DNA of 64,000 bases, from contig JAUSBL010000029.1 in the NCBI GenBank assembly GCA_030658975.1, positions 1-64,000 on the forward strand, given 5' to 3'. This document shows positions 43,890 to 52,150 of this stretch, one piece after another. The translations under genes were made by a program, and so were the position numbers. Positions within the stretch are counted from its first letter, which is position 1. Every line of letters begins with the position of its first letter. Origin of the DNA: Candidatus Latescibacterota bacterium. GTDB taxonomy: Bacteria > Krumholzibacteriota > Krumholzibacteriia > LZORAL124-64-63. The notes beneath the pieces were generated by a model. The model did no database searches. It was not told the DNA's origin and was given only the letters and a program-made list of their open reading frames with translations.

Positions 43890-45827
43890 ATGCAACCCGT
43901 TGCTCGACGACTACTGCTTGCGATCTGTGCGCTGCTGCTGCTGGCGACGCCGCTGGCCGCCAAGGACAACCTGGACAATCCTGACCTGAGCCTGGGCAGG
44001 ACGGCGCCGCCGGCCGCGGCGACCCGCGACGACAACATCCTGGTGGAGGGCTTCGAGGCCACGACCTTCCCGCCCACGGGTTGGGCCCGCCTCCACCTGA
44101 GCACGTCCTACGCGTGGGCGCGCAGCACCACTTCGCACAACACGGGCGTAGCCTGCGCCTGGGTGCGCTACGGCCCGTCGACCATCACGCAGAACGAGTG
44201 GCTGGTGACGCCCGCCCTCGACTTCTCGGCCCTGACCAACCCGAAGCTGGAGTTCTACGAGGCTTCGCCCTACTGGGGCAGCTACGGCGAGCACCACTAC
44301 GTCATGGTCAGCACGACCAGCCAGACCACGCCGGCCTCGTTCTCTACGGTGGTCGACTGGACGCCGCTGAACCACTCCATCAACGAGAACGCGTTCGGCG
44401 CCACGCCGACGGTGGTCAACCTGTCGGCCTACGCGGGCCAGCCCGTCGTCTACGTCGCCATCCGGTACGTGGGCAGCGACGCCGACAACTGGTACGTGGA
44501 TGACCTCCGAATCTACGAACCGCCGCTGCACGACCTGGCGCTGACTGCCCTCACGCCCGACCTGCAGCAGTACGACGCCATGGACACCCCGACTCCCCAG
44601 GTGACCGTCGTGAACGCGGGCCGCAGCACCGAGGACTTCGCGGTCACCCTCACGGTCACCGAGAACGACCTGCCGTACTCCCAGGAAACCGTGAACGTCA
44701 CGGGCCTGGCCATGAACGACGAGACCGTCGTCGATTTCCCGGCGCTCGCGCTGTCGCCCGGAAACTACTACCGTCTGCAGGCCGAAATCGTGTCCCCCGA
44801 CGATCTCGTTCCGGGAAACAACACCGGCTCTGCCGTGAACGACACCTACACCGGACCGCACACTCCCCTCGGGATGCTGAACACCAACGCCGGCTGCGAC
44901 CCCTGCGTCCAGGCGAACCTAGCCCTCGACGCCTACCTGCCGAGGCAGGGTGACGACGTGGCCTGCATCCGCATCCACGTCTGGTGGCCGGGCGCCGACG
45001 GGATCTACAACGCCAACACCGAGCAGAGCGCCTTCCTGGCCAACGGGATCGGCGCCGACTACGCCCCGCACATGTGGATGGACGCCGTCGTCGATGCCGG
45101 TTCGGACGGCTCCGGCTACGATGACCACTTCGAGGCCCGCAAGTCCTACCACAGCCCGCTGACCATCGTGCAGGCCTGGAACGACGCCGCCCAGGAACTG
45201 TCGGTCACCGTCACGGTGGACGAGCCGCTGCCGCCCGAGGCCGACCTGCGGTTGCGCGTGGCGATCACCGAGGACGACGTCTTCTACGCCGGCAGCAACG
45301 GCGAGAGCTACCACGACCAGGCGTTCCGCTACATGTACCCCACCACCGACGGCCTGCAGGTGCCGCCGGCTCCCGGCGTCTACCACTACGTGGTGCCCTG
45401 CATTCTGGATCTGATCGAGTGGAACTACGCCAAGCTGCGCGCGACGGTCTACGTGCAGGACAACGACAGCTGGAAGGTCCACAACACGACGACCGGCTTC
45501 CTGTCGGCGCTGACCTACGACGTGGCCGTCGGCGACGGCGCGCTCCCGGCGCGCCTGACCGCGTCGCCGGTGCGCCCCAACCCGTTCAACCCCTCGACGT
45601 CGGTCGCCTTCTCGCTGCCTGCGGCGCAGAGGGTGCGCGTCACCGTGCACGACCTCGAGGGCAAGCTCGTGGCCACGCTGCTCGACGAGCAGCGCGCGGC
45701 CGGCCCCCACACCCTGATCTGGGACGGCCGCGACGGTGCTGGCCGCAACTCAGCCTCGGGCACGTACGTGTTCCGCATCGAGGCCGGCGGCGAAACCGCG
45801 ACGCGGCGGGCGATGCTCGTGAAGTGA
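43890..45827 (+). CDS. Secreted adhesin-like protein with FlgD-like C-terminal domain
   Basis: A 645-residue exported protein. The start at 43890 follows GAGGGGG and gives a signal peptide (RRLLLAICALLLLATPLAA). An N-terminal choice-of-anchor J/cleaved-adhesin domain (about 45-205; VEGFEATTFPPTGWAR and DNWYVDDLRIYEP) is followed by a CARDB-like Ig domain (about 210-310; PQVTVVNAGRSTEDFAVTL), a region with GCDPCVQANLALDAYLP, and a FlgD-like Ig domain with VRPNPFNPSTSVAFSL ending ATRRAMLVK. The CDPC motif and following VACIRIHVWWPG recall thioredoxin-like Omp28 domains. Probably surface-located or secreted; specific ligand unknown. A perfect terminator follows. Confidence 0.85.
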   Translation: MQPVARRLLLAICALLLLATPLAAKDNLDNPDLSLGRTAPPAAATRDDNILVEGFEATTFPPTGWARLHLSTSYAWARSTTSHNTGVACAWVRYGPSTITQNEWLVTPALDFSALTNPKLEFYEASPYWGSYGEHHYVMVSTTSQTTPASFSTVVDWTPLNHSINENAFGATPTVVNLSAYAGQPVVYVAIRYVGSDADNWYVDDLRIYEPPLHDLALTALTPDLQQYDAMDTPTPQVTVVNAGRSTEDFAVTLTVTENDLPYSQETVNVTGLAMNDETVVDFPALALSPGNYYRLQAEIVSPDDLVPGNNTGSAVNDTYTGPHTPLGMLNTNAGCDPCVQANLALDAYLPRQGDDVACIRIHVWWPGADGIYNANTEQSAFLANGIGADYAPHMWMDAVVDAGSDGSGYDDHFEARKSYHSPLTIVQAWNDAAQELSVTVTVDEPLPPEADLRLRVAITEDDVFYAGSNGESYHDQAFRYMYPTTDGLQVPPAPGVYHYVVPCILDLIEWNYAKLRATVYVQDNDSWKVHNTTTGFLSALTYDVAVGDGALPARLTASPVRPNPFNPSTSVAFSLPAAQRVRVTVHDLEGKLVATLLDEQRAAGPHTLIWDGRDGAGRNSASGTYVFRIEAGGETATRRAMLVK

Positions 45828-45852
45828 CCTCCGTCATCACGCGCTGACCGAC

Positions 45853-45885
45853 AGGGCCCGGAACGCATGTTCCGGGCCCTTCTTC
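45853..45885 (+). terminator. Rho-independent terminator
   Basis: A perfect 12-bp stem AGGGCCCGGAAC (45853-45864) and GTTCCGGGCCCT (45869-45880) with loop GCAT, followed by TCTTC. It lies 26 bp after the adhesin-like gene and before the convergent thioesterase. Confidence 0.85.
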
Positions 45886-45915
45886 ATCGATCGCGCGAGT
45901 GGTTCACCGATCCGC

Positions 45916-46305
45916 TCACGCGGACGATGAAGAAGGATCCAGGAAGGGCGCCGGAGCATCATCGGCGCCGATGTTGACATACGTCACATCGGCGCCGGTG
46001 ACTTTGACCGCGCTGCCGTCGCGCCGCTCGGCCTCGACTTCGATGCGAATCGTGATGGAGGTGCGGCCCGTTCGTTCGACTTCCGTATAGAAGCTCACGA
46101 GATCGCCGACCTGCACCGGGGCGTGGAAGACGACCTTCTCCATGGCGACGGTCACCACGCGGCGGCAGCCGTGGCGGTGGGCGGCCACGGCGCCGGCCTG
46201 GTCGATGTGGCTGAGGATGACGCCGCCGAAGATGGTGCCGTGGGCGTTGGTGTCGCGCGGCATCATGAGCACGCGGATGGCGGGTTCGCGGCGGGGCGGG
46301 TTCAT
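45916..46305 (-). CDS. Acyl-CoA thioesterase (hotdog fold, YciA-like)
   Basis: A 129-residue hotdog-fold thioesterase hydrolysing acyl-CoA to free acid and CoA. The helix-containing motif RDTNAHGTIFGGVILSHID (Asn and Asp as catalytic candidates) and VVFHAPVQVGDLVSFYTEV identify the family. I chose the ATG at 46305 because AGGAAGG lies 6 nt upstream; the ATG at 46311 would have no spacing. The protein ends in an acidic/serine tail. It is located 56 bp downstream of the tricorn-like protease on the same strand. The reading frame is open far upstream, but that part is antisense-like and not homologous to anything. Confidence 0.92.
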   Translation of the reverse strand: MNPPRREPAIRVLMMPRDTNAHGTIFGGVILSHIDQAGAVAAHRHGCRRVVTVAMEKVVFHAPVQVGDLVSFYTEVERTGRTSITIRIEVEAERRDGSAVKVTGADVTYVNIGADDAPAPFLDPSSSSA

Positions 46306-46361
46306 GGGCATCCTTCCTGGTCGCGGCGGCGCCGGTGCGGGCCGGCGCCGCCGCGGTGGGG

Positions 46362-49300
46362 TCAACCTTCGGCGCGGGGCGCCGGCTGCGGCTTGCGGCG
46401 GTCGGCGTCGGCCGCCTCGATCATGAGGTCCACGGCGCGGTCGAGCTGCGGGTCGCGGCGGTGCAGGCGGTCGGCCGGGGTCAGCGCGACCGGCACGTCG
46501 GGCACGCAGCCGGCCCCGTCGCGCTTGGCCTCCTGGGGACGGCCGTTGCGCTCGGCGCGGACCGCGTCGCCCCAGATCCACCAGCCGCGGAAGGGCAGGC
46601 GCACGATGCCGCGGTAGCGGTTGCCGAAGGCGCCGGTGGAGATGACGTTGCCGCCGGTCTCGGCGCCGACCACGGGGCCGCGGCCGATCGTCTGCATCGC
46701 GTGGCTGAAGATCTCGGCGTTGGAGTAGCTGCCCTCGTTGCAGATCACGGCCACCGGCTTCGACCAGCGATAGAAGGTCTGGCGCTCGGTCTGCGGGTAG
46801 CCGATCTCGCCGTCGCGGCTGATGGTGAAGGCGTGCACCGGCTGCGTCAGCATCGTCAGCAGCAGGTCGGTGGTCCAGCCGCCGCCGTTGTCCCGCACGT
46901 CGATGACCAGGGCCTCCTTGCCGTCGGCGGCGGCGAACAGCTCCTGCTGGAAGCGCTCGACCTCGCCGAGGCCCATGCCCTGGATGTGCACGTAGCCGAC
47001 GCGGCCGTCGCTGCGCTGCTCGGCGCGGGCGCGCCGCTCGCGCTCGGTCTCGAGGTACTGCAGCTGGCGCTCGTCGGCCCACTTCTGGGGCACGGCCTGG
47101 AATTCGAGCTGCTCGCGCCCGCGGCGCACCGTCAGCCACGCCGGGACGCCGGCCCCGTTCTCCAGCGCGGCCTCCAGGCTCGCGTCGCGGCCCACGGGCC
47201 GGCCGTCGACAGCCTGCAGCAGGTCTCCCGGCTGCAGGCGGCAGCGCGCGCGGTCGCAGGGCCCGTTGCGCAGGACGCGGGCGACCTTCAGCCCCTCGCC
47301 GTCGTGCGCGGGGTCGAACTCCAGACCGAGCCAGCCGTCGTCGCCGTAGTTGCCGATCGGCTCCCAGCCCGGCCGGAAGCCCATGTGACTGGCGTTCAGT
47401 TCGCCGAGCATGAGGTTCATCACGTCGCCGAAGTCGGTGTCGTGGGCCACGCCCTTCACCCAGGCGGCGTACTTGCCGCGCAGGCCGGGCCAGTCGACGC
47501 CGTGCATGTCGGGGTCGTAGAAGCGGTCGCGCAGCGTGCGCCAGGCCTCGTCCATGACGCGCAGGCGCACGGCGGGACGGTCGATCGTCAGGCGCGCGGT
47601 GAAGCTCACGGTCTCGGTCTTGCCGCCCTCGGCCGGCGTCGTGGCCGGCTTGCCGCCCTTGAGGTAGGTGAAGGTCTTGCCCTTGGCATCCAGATGCAGG
47701 CGGCGGGGCTTCGCGTCGTCCTCGGTCACGGCCTTGCGGTCCTCGCCGAAGCGGTCCACCGACCAGAGGTCGCTCGCCTCGGCGCGCTGCACCAGGAAGT
47801 AGACGCGGTCGCCGTGGGGGTCGGCGGCCACGGGCCGCTCGTCGTCCGGCAAATTCGTGAGGCGGCGTCCGCGCAGGTGGATGTCCTGGAAGTCGACGGC
47901 GACGACGACCTTTTCCTTGTCCTTGTCTTTGTCCTTCCCTTTGTCCTTGTCGCCGTCCTTCTCCTTGCCGGCGTCCTTCTTCTTGTCGTCCCGCGACTTC
48001 TGCTCGATCTCCCACTCCTCGCGCGTGAGCTCGTGGTCGGCCAGGGTGAGGTAGAGCGCGTAGACGTCGTGGCCGCGGTCGCCGGGGTTGTGGGCGTGGC
48101 GCGTGGTGGACCAGTAGAGCCGGCGGCCGTCCGGCGACCACACGGGATTCTCGTCGTAGGCGGGGTGGCGCGTGACGTTGACGGCTTCGCCCCCCTCGGC
48201 GGGCACGAGCCAGATGTCGGTGTTGAAGTCGCGGTCGGCGCGGCCCAAGGCGAGCCAACGGCTGTCGGGCGACCAGGCGAAGGAGTCCAGGTCCCAGTGG
48301 CGCACGAGCGTCTCGTCGCCGGAACCGTCCGCCTTCATGACGTGCAGGTCGCCGAGGCCGCGCACGTAGGCGATGCGGCGGCCGTCGGGGGACCAGGCGG
48401 CGCGGCCGCAGGGCACGTCGCCGTCGGTCAGGCGCACCAGATCGTGGCGGCGGGCTTTGCGCAGCAGAGGCTCCTGCTTGTCGCCGGAGACCAGCAGGTA
48501 GACGGCGTCCTCGCCGTCGCGGTCGCTGACCAGCAGCAGGGTGTCGGCGCCGCCGGGGCGGAAGGAGGGCATCTGCTCGAGCGGGGAGCCGGGCACGGCC
48601 ACGACGGCGCGGCCGCCCTGTTCGCGGTTCAGCAGGACGATCTCGCCGGCGATCGTCAATGCGAGCTCGTCGCCGTCGTCGGCGACGGCGAGGTCGTCGG
48701 CGTCGGCGGTCTTCGTCTCGACGACCACCGGGTTCTCGATCTGGTCGGCGGCCACGTTGATGGCGAGGCGGCGGGGCTCGCCGGCGCCGGGCTCGAACAC
48801 GTAGAGATCGGCGCCGCGCTCCAGGACCAGGCGGCGGCCCGCCATGCCGAGCGAAGCGGCGCGCACGCCGTCCCCCTCGAAGAAGGTCAGCTGGCGCTTG
48901 TCGCCGCCGTCGGGCCCCATGGTCCAGACGTTGGCGGTCAGCGCCGCGTCCTGGTCCGACAGCCAGTAGATCCGGCCGTCCGGGGCCGTCATGGGGTTGC
49001 TGTCGTAACCGCGGTTGGCGGTCAGGGGCGCCGGATCGCCGCCGCGCGTCCAGGTGAACAGTTCCCGCTGGTAGGTGCCGCGGTAGCGCATGCGCCCGCC
49101 GCCGGTGCTGCCCTCGGCGTAGACGAAGGTGCGGCCGTCGGCGGTGGCGACCTCGTCGGCGAACACGTCGACCAGCCGCTCGGGCTGGCCGCCGGCCACC
49201 GGCACGGCGTGGATCTGGGACGACATCGGGTAGTCGAACAGGCGCCGCGACGTGAAGTACACGGTGCGGCCGTCCGGCGCGAAGGCCCGCGGGACGTCGC

Positions 49301-49631
49301 CGGTGCCGGCGAAGGTGAGGCGGGTCGGCGGGCCGCCTTCCAGGGGCACGACGAACACGTCGTCGTCGCCGAACCGGTTGGAGGCGAAGGCGAGGCTGCG
49401 GCCGTCGGGCGAGAACACCGGTGCGGTGTCGTAGGCGGGGTGGGCGGTCAGGCGGACGGCCTCCCCGCCCTGCGCCGGCACGCGCCACAGGTCGCCCTGG
49501 AAGCCGAAGACCACCGTGCCGCCGTCGGGGCTCAGGGCCGGGCTGCGCGGCATGAAGACCTCGGCCGCGCGGGCGGCCGGGGACGCGAGGAGCAGCAGGA
49601 CGGCCGCCGCGGCCGCGAACTTCGAGGTCAT
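46362..49631 (-). CDS. Tricorn-like S41 family protease
   Basis: A 1089-residue exported protease with signal peptide FAAAAAVLLLLASPAARAAE. Residues about 25-530 form tandem beta-propellers with repeated SPDGR blades. A lysine/aspartate-only linker (about 545-577) separates a C1-like helical region, a PDZ domain (about 760-834, LQPGDLLQAVDGRPV) and the S41 catalytic domain with VIDVRDNGGGWTTD (about 913) and NEGSYSNAEIF, whose serine near 964 is the nucleophile. Tricorn proteases cut peptides released by other proteases; periplasmic forms are frequent in FCB bacteria. The linker is coded by a near-perfect GACAAG hexamer repeat. Start codon and signal agree at 49631. Confidence 0.93.
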   Translation of the reverse strand: MTSKFAAAAAVLLLLASPAARAAEVFMPRSPALSPDGGTVVFGFQGDLWRVPAQGGEAVRLTAHPAYDTAPVFSPDGRSLAFASNRFGDDDVFVVPLEGGPPTRLTFAGTGDVPRAFAPDGRTVYFTSRRLFDYPMSSQIHAVPVAGGQPERLVDVFADEVATADGRTFVYAEGSTGGGRMRYRGTYQRELFTWTRGGDPAPLTANRGYDSNPMTAPDGRIYWLSDQDAALTANVWTMGPDGGDKRQLTFFEGDGVRAASLGMAGRRLVLERGADLYVFEPGAGEPRRLAINVAADQIENPVVVETKTADADDLAVADDGDELALTIAGEIVLLNREQGGRAVVAVPGSPLEQMPSFRPGGADTLLLVSDRDGEDAVYLLVSGDKQEPLLRKARRHDLVRLTDGDVPCGRAAWSPDGRRIAYVRGLGDLHVMKADGSGDETLVRHWDLDSFAWSPDSRWLALGRADRDFNTDIWLVPAEGGEAVNVTRHPAYDENPVWSPDGRRLYWSTTRHAHNPGDRGHDVYALYLTLADHELTREEWEIEQKSRDDKKKDAGKEKDGDKDKGKDKDKDKEKVVVAVDFQDIHLRGRRLTNLPDDERPVAADPHGDRVYFLVQRAEASDLWSVDRFGEDRKAVTEDDAKPRRLHLDAKGKTFTYLKGGKPATTPAEGGKTETVSFTARLTIDRPAVRLRVMDEAWRTLRDRFYDPDMHGVDWPGLRGKYAAWVKGVAHDTDFGDVMNLMLGELNASHMGFRPGWEPIGNYGDDGWLGLEFDPAHDGEGLKVARVLRNGPCDRARCRLQPGDLLQAVDGRPVGRDASLEAALENGAGVPAWLTVRRGREQLEFQAVPQKWADERQLQYLETERERRARAEQRSDGRVGYVHIQGMGLGEVERFQQELFAAADGKEALVIDVRDNGGGWTTDLLLTMLTQPVHAFTISRDGEIGYPQTERQTFYRWSKPVAVICNEGSYSNAEIFSHAMQTIGRGPVVGAETGGNVISTGAFGNRYRGIVRLPFRGWWIWGDAVRAERNGRPQEAKRDGAGCVPDVPVALTPADRLHRRDPQLDRAVDLMIEAADADRRKPQPAPRAEG
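47905..47995 (-). repeat. Lys/Asp codon repeat within the tricorn-like gene
   Basis: On the minus strand this stretch is built of repeated GACAAG or GACAAA hexamers with GAG/GGC interruptions, coding an alternating Lys-Asp linker. The reading frame stays open, so it is a coding microsatellite whose copy number could vary by whole codon pairs. Confidence 0.7.
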
Positions 49632-50100
49632 GGATCGCCTCCAGGTAGGGCGTGGGGTCGCCCGGCCGCCGGGGGCCGCCGGCGCCGGTTGCGGGGCATC
49701 CTAGCCGCGGTCCGCTCCGCAGGGCAACCACTGGGTGGCGGAAATTGCCGGCGAACCCCGTAAGACGCGTGATGACAACGAGATGTTTCAGCGTCAAAAT
49801 TTCGGCCTCCATCTTGACATTTCGCTGGAGTGCCGTCACATTATGGCCCTCGATTCGGCGACCCGGCCGCCTGCCGGGCCGTTGCCGTCCCGTACCATCA
49901 GACGCGGCGCCGCCCAGCGCCGCGCCGCGAGCGACCAGGAGTGGGCTTCGATGCCGCACCGTAACCGGCGCAACCCCGGGGAGAGCGATCCCGAGGCCAG
50001 GCCCCTGATCAAACGCAAGCGTGTCGGGACTGACCGCCCGTCACCCGAGTCAGAAGTTCCGTTCTACAGCCGACGCACCCCGCGCGATGGGAGGGACACG
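49632..50100. other. Intergenic region upstream of the polyamine operon
   Basis: About 470 bp between divergent genes. It contains an AT-richer stretch with a possible plus-strand promoter (49814-49844). An in-frame ATG at 49951 with AGGAG 9 nt upstream could extend the acidic protein by 50 mostly basic residues; otherwise this is a leader of about 250 nt. No riboswitch class was recognised by eye. Confidence 0.55.
49814..49844 (+). promoter_or_regulatory. Possible promoter of the acidic protein-agmatinase operon
   Basis: TTGACA (49814-49819) and CATTAT (49839-49844) are separated by 19 bp. The -35 is perfect, but the spacing is long. Confidence 0.4.
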
Positions 50101-50244
50101 ATGAAGAACGATTACGATGACGAGACCATCGAGTTCGAGGACGACGATCTGGAAGACGACGACGACCTGGAAGAGGACGACGATTTCGACGACGACGAGG
50201 ATTTCGATGACGATGACATCGAGGAAGAAGACGAAGAGAATTGA
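50101..50244 (+). CDS. Extremely acidic mini-protein
   Basis: A 47-residue protein, MKNDYDDETIEFEDDDLEDD onward, made up almost entirely of Asp and Glu with scattered Phe and Leu; the only basic residue is Lys2. The start at 50101 follows GGGAGGG by 5 nt. An alternative start at 49951 (AGGAG 9 nt upstream) would add 50 residues rich in Arg and Pro and give a basic-acidic bipartite protein. The stop overlaps the agmatinase TTG start (TTGA), so translation is coupled. No family is recognised. Such polyanions could bind polyamines, metals or a basic partner; none of this is shown. It heads an operon of polyamine-related genes. Confidence 0.65.
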   Translation: MKNDYDDETIEFEDDDLEDDDDLEEDDDFDDDEDFDDDDIEEEDEEN

Positions 50245-51110
50245 CGTGGCCGCTGCATGAAGATCCCGGGGCGTTCGGGGGCCTCCCGGAACGCCCCGTT
50301 CCGGACCTCTGCCGCTTTGCGGTCCTCCCGATCCCCTACGACGGCACCTCCACCTGGCGCAAAGGCGCGGACCGCGGGCCCGACGCCCTGCTCGCGGCGT
50401 CGTCGAACATGGAGTTGTACGACATCGAGACCGCGTCCGAGCCGTGGCGCGCCGGCATCGTCACGATGGCGCCGGTGCTGCACGACGGCCCGCCCGAAGG
50501 CATGGTGGCGAAGGTCCGCGCCGCGGCCGACGACCTGCTGGACCGCGGCCTGACCGTGGTCGGGCTCGGCGGCGAGCACTCGGTGAGCATCGGCCTGATC
50601 CAGGCCCACGCGGCGCGCCACCCCGGCCTGACGGTCCTGCAGTTCGACGCGCACGGCGACACCCGCGACAGCTACGAGGGTTCGCCCAACAATCACGCCT
50701 GCGTCATGGCGCGGGCGGCCGAAATCGCCGACTATGTGCAGGTCGGCATCCGCAGCCTCGACGCCGCCGAGGCGCCGAAGCTCCGCCCCGGCCGCACGTT
50801 CTTCGCGCACGAGATCGGCGAGGGGTACGACTTCATTCCGGCGGTGGTCGAGCGCCTGTCCGGCCCGGTCTACGTGACCATCGACCTGGACGTCTTCGAT
50901 CCGGGGATCATGCCGTCGACCGGCACTCCCGAACCCGGCGGCCTCTCCTACCGGCAGGTCGTCCGCACCCTGGCCGCGGTGGCGCGCAGCCATCGCATCG
51001 TCGGCTTCGACGTGGTCGAGCTGCTGCCCGACCCCCGCAACCCCGGCCCGGATTTCCTGGCGGCGCGCCTGGCCTACCAGCTGATGGCCTACCTGACCGC
51101 CCGGCAGTAA
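50241..51110 (+). CDS. speB: Agmatinase (ureohydrolase)
   Basis: A 289-residue ureohydrolase converting agmatine to putrescine and urea. Manganese ligand motifs are intact: GLGGEHSVS (His near 114), LQFDAHGDTRD (near 133-143) and TIDLDVFDPGIMPSTGTPEP (near 213-232). NNHACVMARA and SFGGLSY-like PGGLSYRQVV agree with agmatinase over arginase. The start is TTG at 50241, overlapping the acidic mini-protein stop; no in-frame ATG or GTG exists nearby, so coupling probably drives translation. Arginine decarboxylase is not seen in this window. The next gene, a deoxyhypusine-synthase-like enzyme, follows 10 bp later. Confidence 0.93.
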   Translation: MTWPLHEDPGAFGGLPERPVPDLCRFAVLPIPYDGTSTWRKGADRGPDALLAASSNMELYDIETASEPWRAGIVTMAPVLHDGPPEGMVAKVRAAADDLLDRGLTVVGLGGEHSVSIGLIQAHAARHPGLTVLQFDAHGDTRDSYEGSPNNHACVMARAAEIADYVQVGIRSLDAAEAPKLRPGRTFFAHEIGEGYDFIPAVVERLSGPVYVTIDLDVFDPGIMPSTGTPEPGGLSYRQVVRTLAAVARSHRIVGFDVVELLPDPRNPGPDFLAARLAYQLMAYLTARQ

Positions 51111-51120
51111 GGAGTCCCCG

Positions 51121-52134
51121 ATGCAGAAGAGCGATTTCCTCAAGGACGTGGTCCGCCACGTCGACGTCACGGCCTTCGACGCGCGGCCGCTGATGGACTC
51201 CTACCGGGACATGGCCTTCCAGGCCCGCAACCTCGCCACCGCGGCGGGCATCCTGCACCGCATGGAGTCCGACCACGGCTGCGGCGTCATCCTGACGCTC
51301 GCCGGCTCGCTGGTCAGCGCCGGTCTGAAGGACGCCATCGCCCTGATGATCGAGAACGACATGGTGGACGCCGTGGTCTCCACCGGCGCCAACATCGTCG
51401 ACCAGGACTTCTTCGAGGCGCTGGGCTTCCGCCACTACAAGGGCACGCCCTTCATCGACGACCAGATGCTGCGCGGGCTGGCCATCGACCGCATCTACGA
51501 CACCTACATCGACGAGGACGAGCTGCGCACCTGCGACATGACGATCGCCGAGATCGCCGAGAGCCTCGAGCCCCGCCCCTACTCGTCGCGCGAGTTCATC
51601 GCGGCGATGGGCGCCCACATCGAGGCCAGGGGCCTGAAGTCCGACCACTCCATCGTCCACGCCGCCTGGCGCAAGGGCGTGCCGATCTTCTGCCCGGCCT
51701 TCAGCGACTGCTCCGCCGGCTTCGGCCTGGTGCACCACCAGTGGCACCGCGAGAAGTACCTGACCATCGACTCGGTGGCCGACTTCCGCGAGCTGACGCA
51801 GATCAAGCTCGAGGTCGGCGAGACCGGCCTCCTGATGATCGGCGGCGGCGTGCCCAAGAACTTCACCCAGGACGTGGTGGTGGCCACCGAGATCCTGGGC
51901 CGCGAGCAGCCGATGCACAAGTACGCCATCCAGCTGACCGTCGCCGACGAGCGCGACGGCGCCCTCTCGGGCTCGACCCTGAAGGAAGCCTGCTCCTGGG
52001 GCAAGGTGGACACGGTGTACGAGCAGATGGTCTACGGCGAGGCGACCGTCACCTTCCCCCTGCTGGTCAGCGACGCCTGGCACCGGGGCGGCTGGCGCGG
52101 CCGGCCCTCGCGGCGCTTCAACGACCTCTTCTAG
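51121..52134 (+). CDS. Deoxyhypusine synthase-like enzyme
   Basis: A 337-residue member of the deoxyhypusine synthase family. The NAD-binding region (LTLAGSLVSAGLKD, STGANIVDQDF), GLKSDHSIVHAAWRKGVPIF, and the catalytic lysine motif LKEACSWGKVD with Lys295 are conserved. In eukaryotes and archaea this enzyme transfers an aminobutyl group from spermidine to eIF5A/aIF5A; bacteria lack that substrate, and some bacterial homologues make homospermidine from putrescine or spermidine. Its place 10 bp after agmatinase supports a polyamine role. The start has AAGGAG 6 nt upstream. Which acceptor it uses is unknown. Confidence 0.9.
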   Translation: MQKSDFLKDVVRHVDVTAFDARPLMDSYRDMAFQARNLATAAGILHRMESDHGCGVILTLAGSLVSAGLKDAIALMIENDMVDAVVSTGANIVDQDFFEALGFRHYKGTPFIDDQMLRGLAIDRIYDTYIDEDELRTCDMTIAEIAESLEPRPYSSREFIAAMGAHIEARGLKSDHSIVHAAWRKGVPIFCPAFSDCSAGFGLVHHQWHREKYLTIDSVADFRELTQIKLEVGETGLLMIGGGVPKNFTQDVVVATEILGREQPMHKYAIQLTVADERDGALSGSTLKEACSWGKVDTVYEQMVYGEATVTFPLLVSDAWHRGGWRGRPSRRFNDLF

Positions 52135-52150
52135 ACCGGGGACGGCGGCG

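Noticed and set aside
47905-47995. CRISPR array or tandem-repeat locus
   Set aside because: The repeat is a short in-frame GACAAG coding microsatellite with no spacers; no CRISPR-like repeats were seen elsewhere in the window.
46335-49763. A 1142-codon plus-strand open frame
   Set aside because: It is antisense to the tricorn-like protease, has no domain or signal and is rich in Val/Ala/Arg/His as expected for a high-GC antisense frame.
45916-49959. A 1347-codon minus-strand open frame spanning the thioesterase and the antisense phase of the tricorn-like gene
   Set aside because: Only the last 129 codons (thioesterase) show family motifs; the rest is Arg/Pro/Gly-rich, out of frame with the tricorn-like gene, and typical of high-GC shadow frames.
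49735-50100. Longest N-terminal extension of the acidic mini-protein
   Set aside because: The region before 49951 lacks a ribosome-binding site and includes the putative promoter; the extension from 49951 is kept only as an alternative.
50240-50300. Metal- or polyamine-sensing riboswitch in the leader of the acidic protein-agmatinase operon
   Set aside because: The 250-nt leader is long enough, but no recognised riboswitch core could be identified by eye, so none is claimed.
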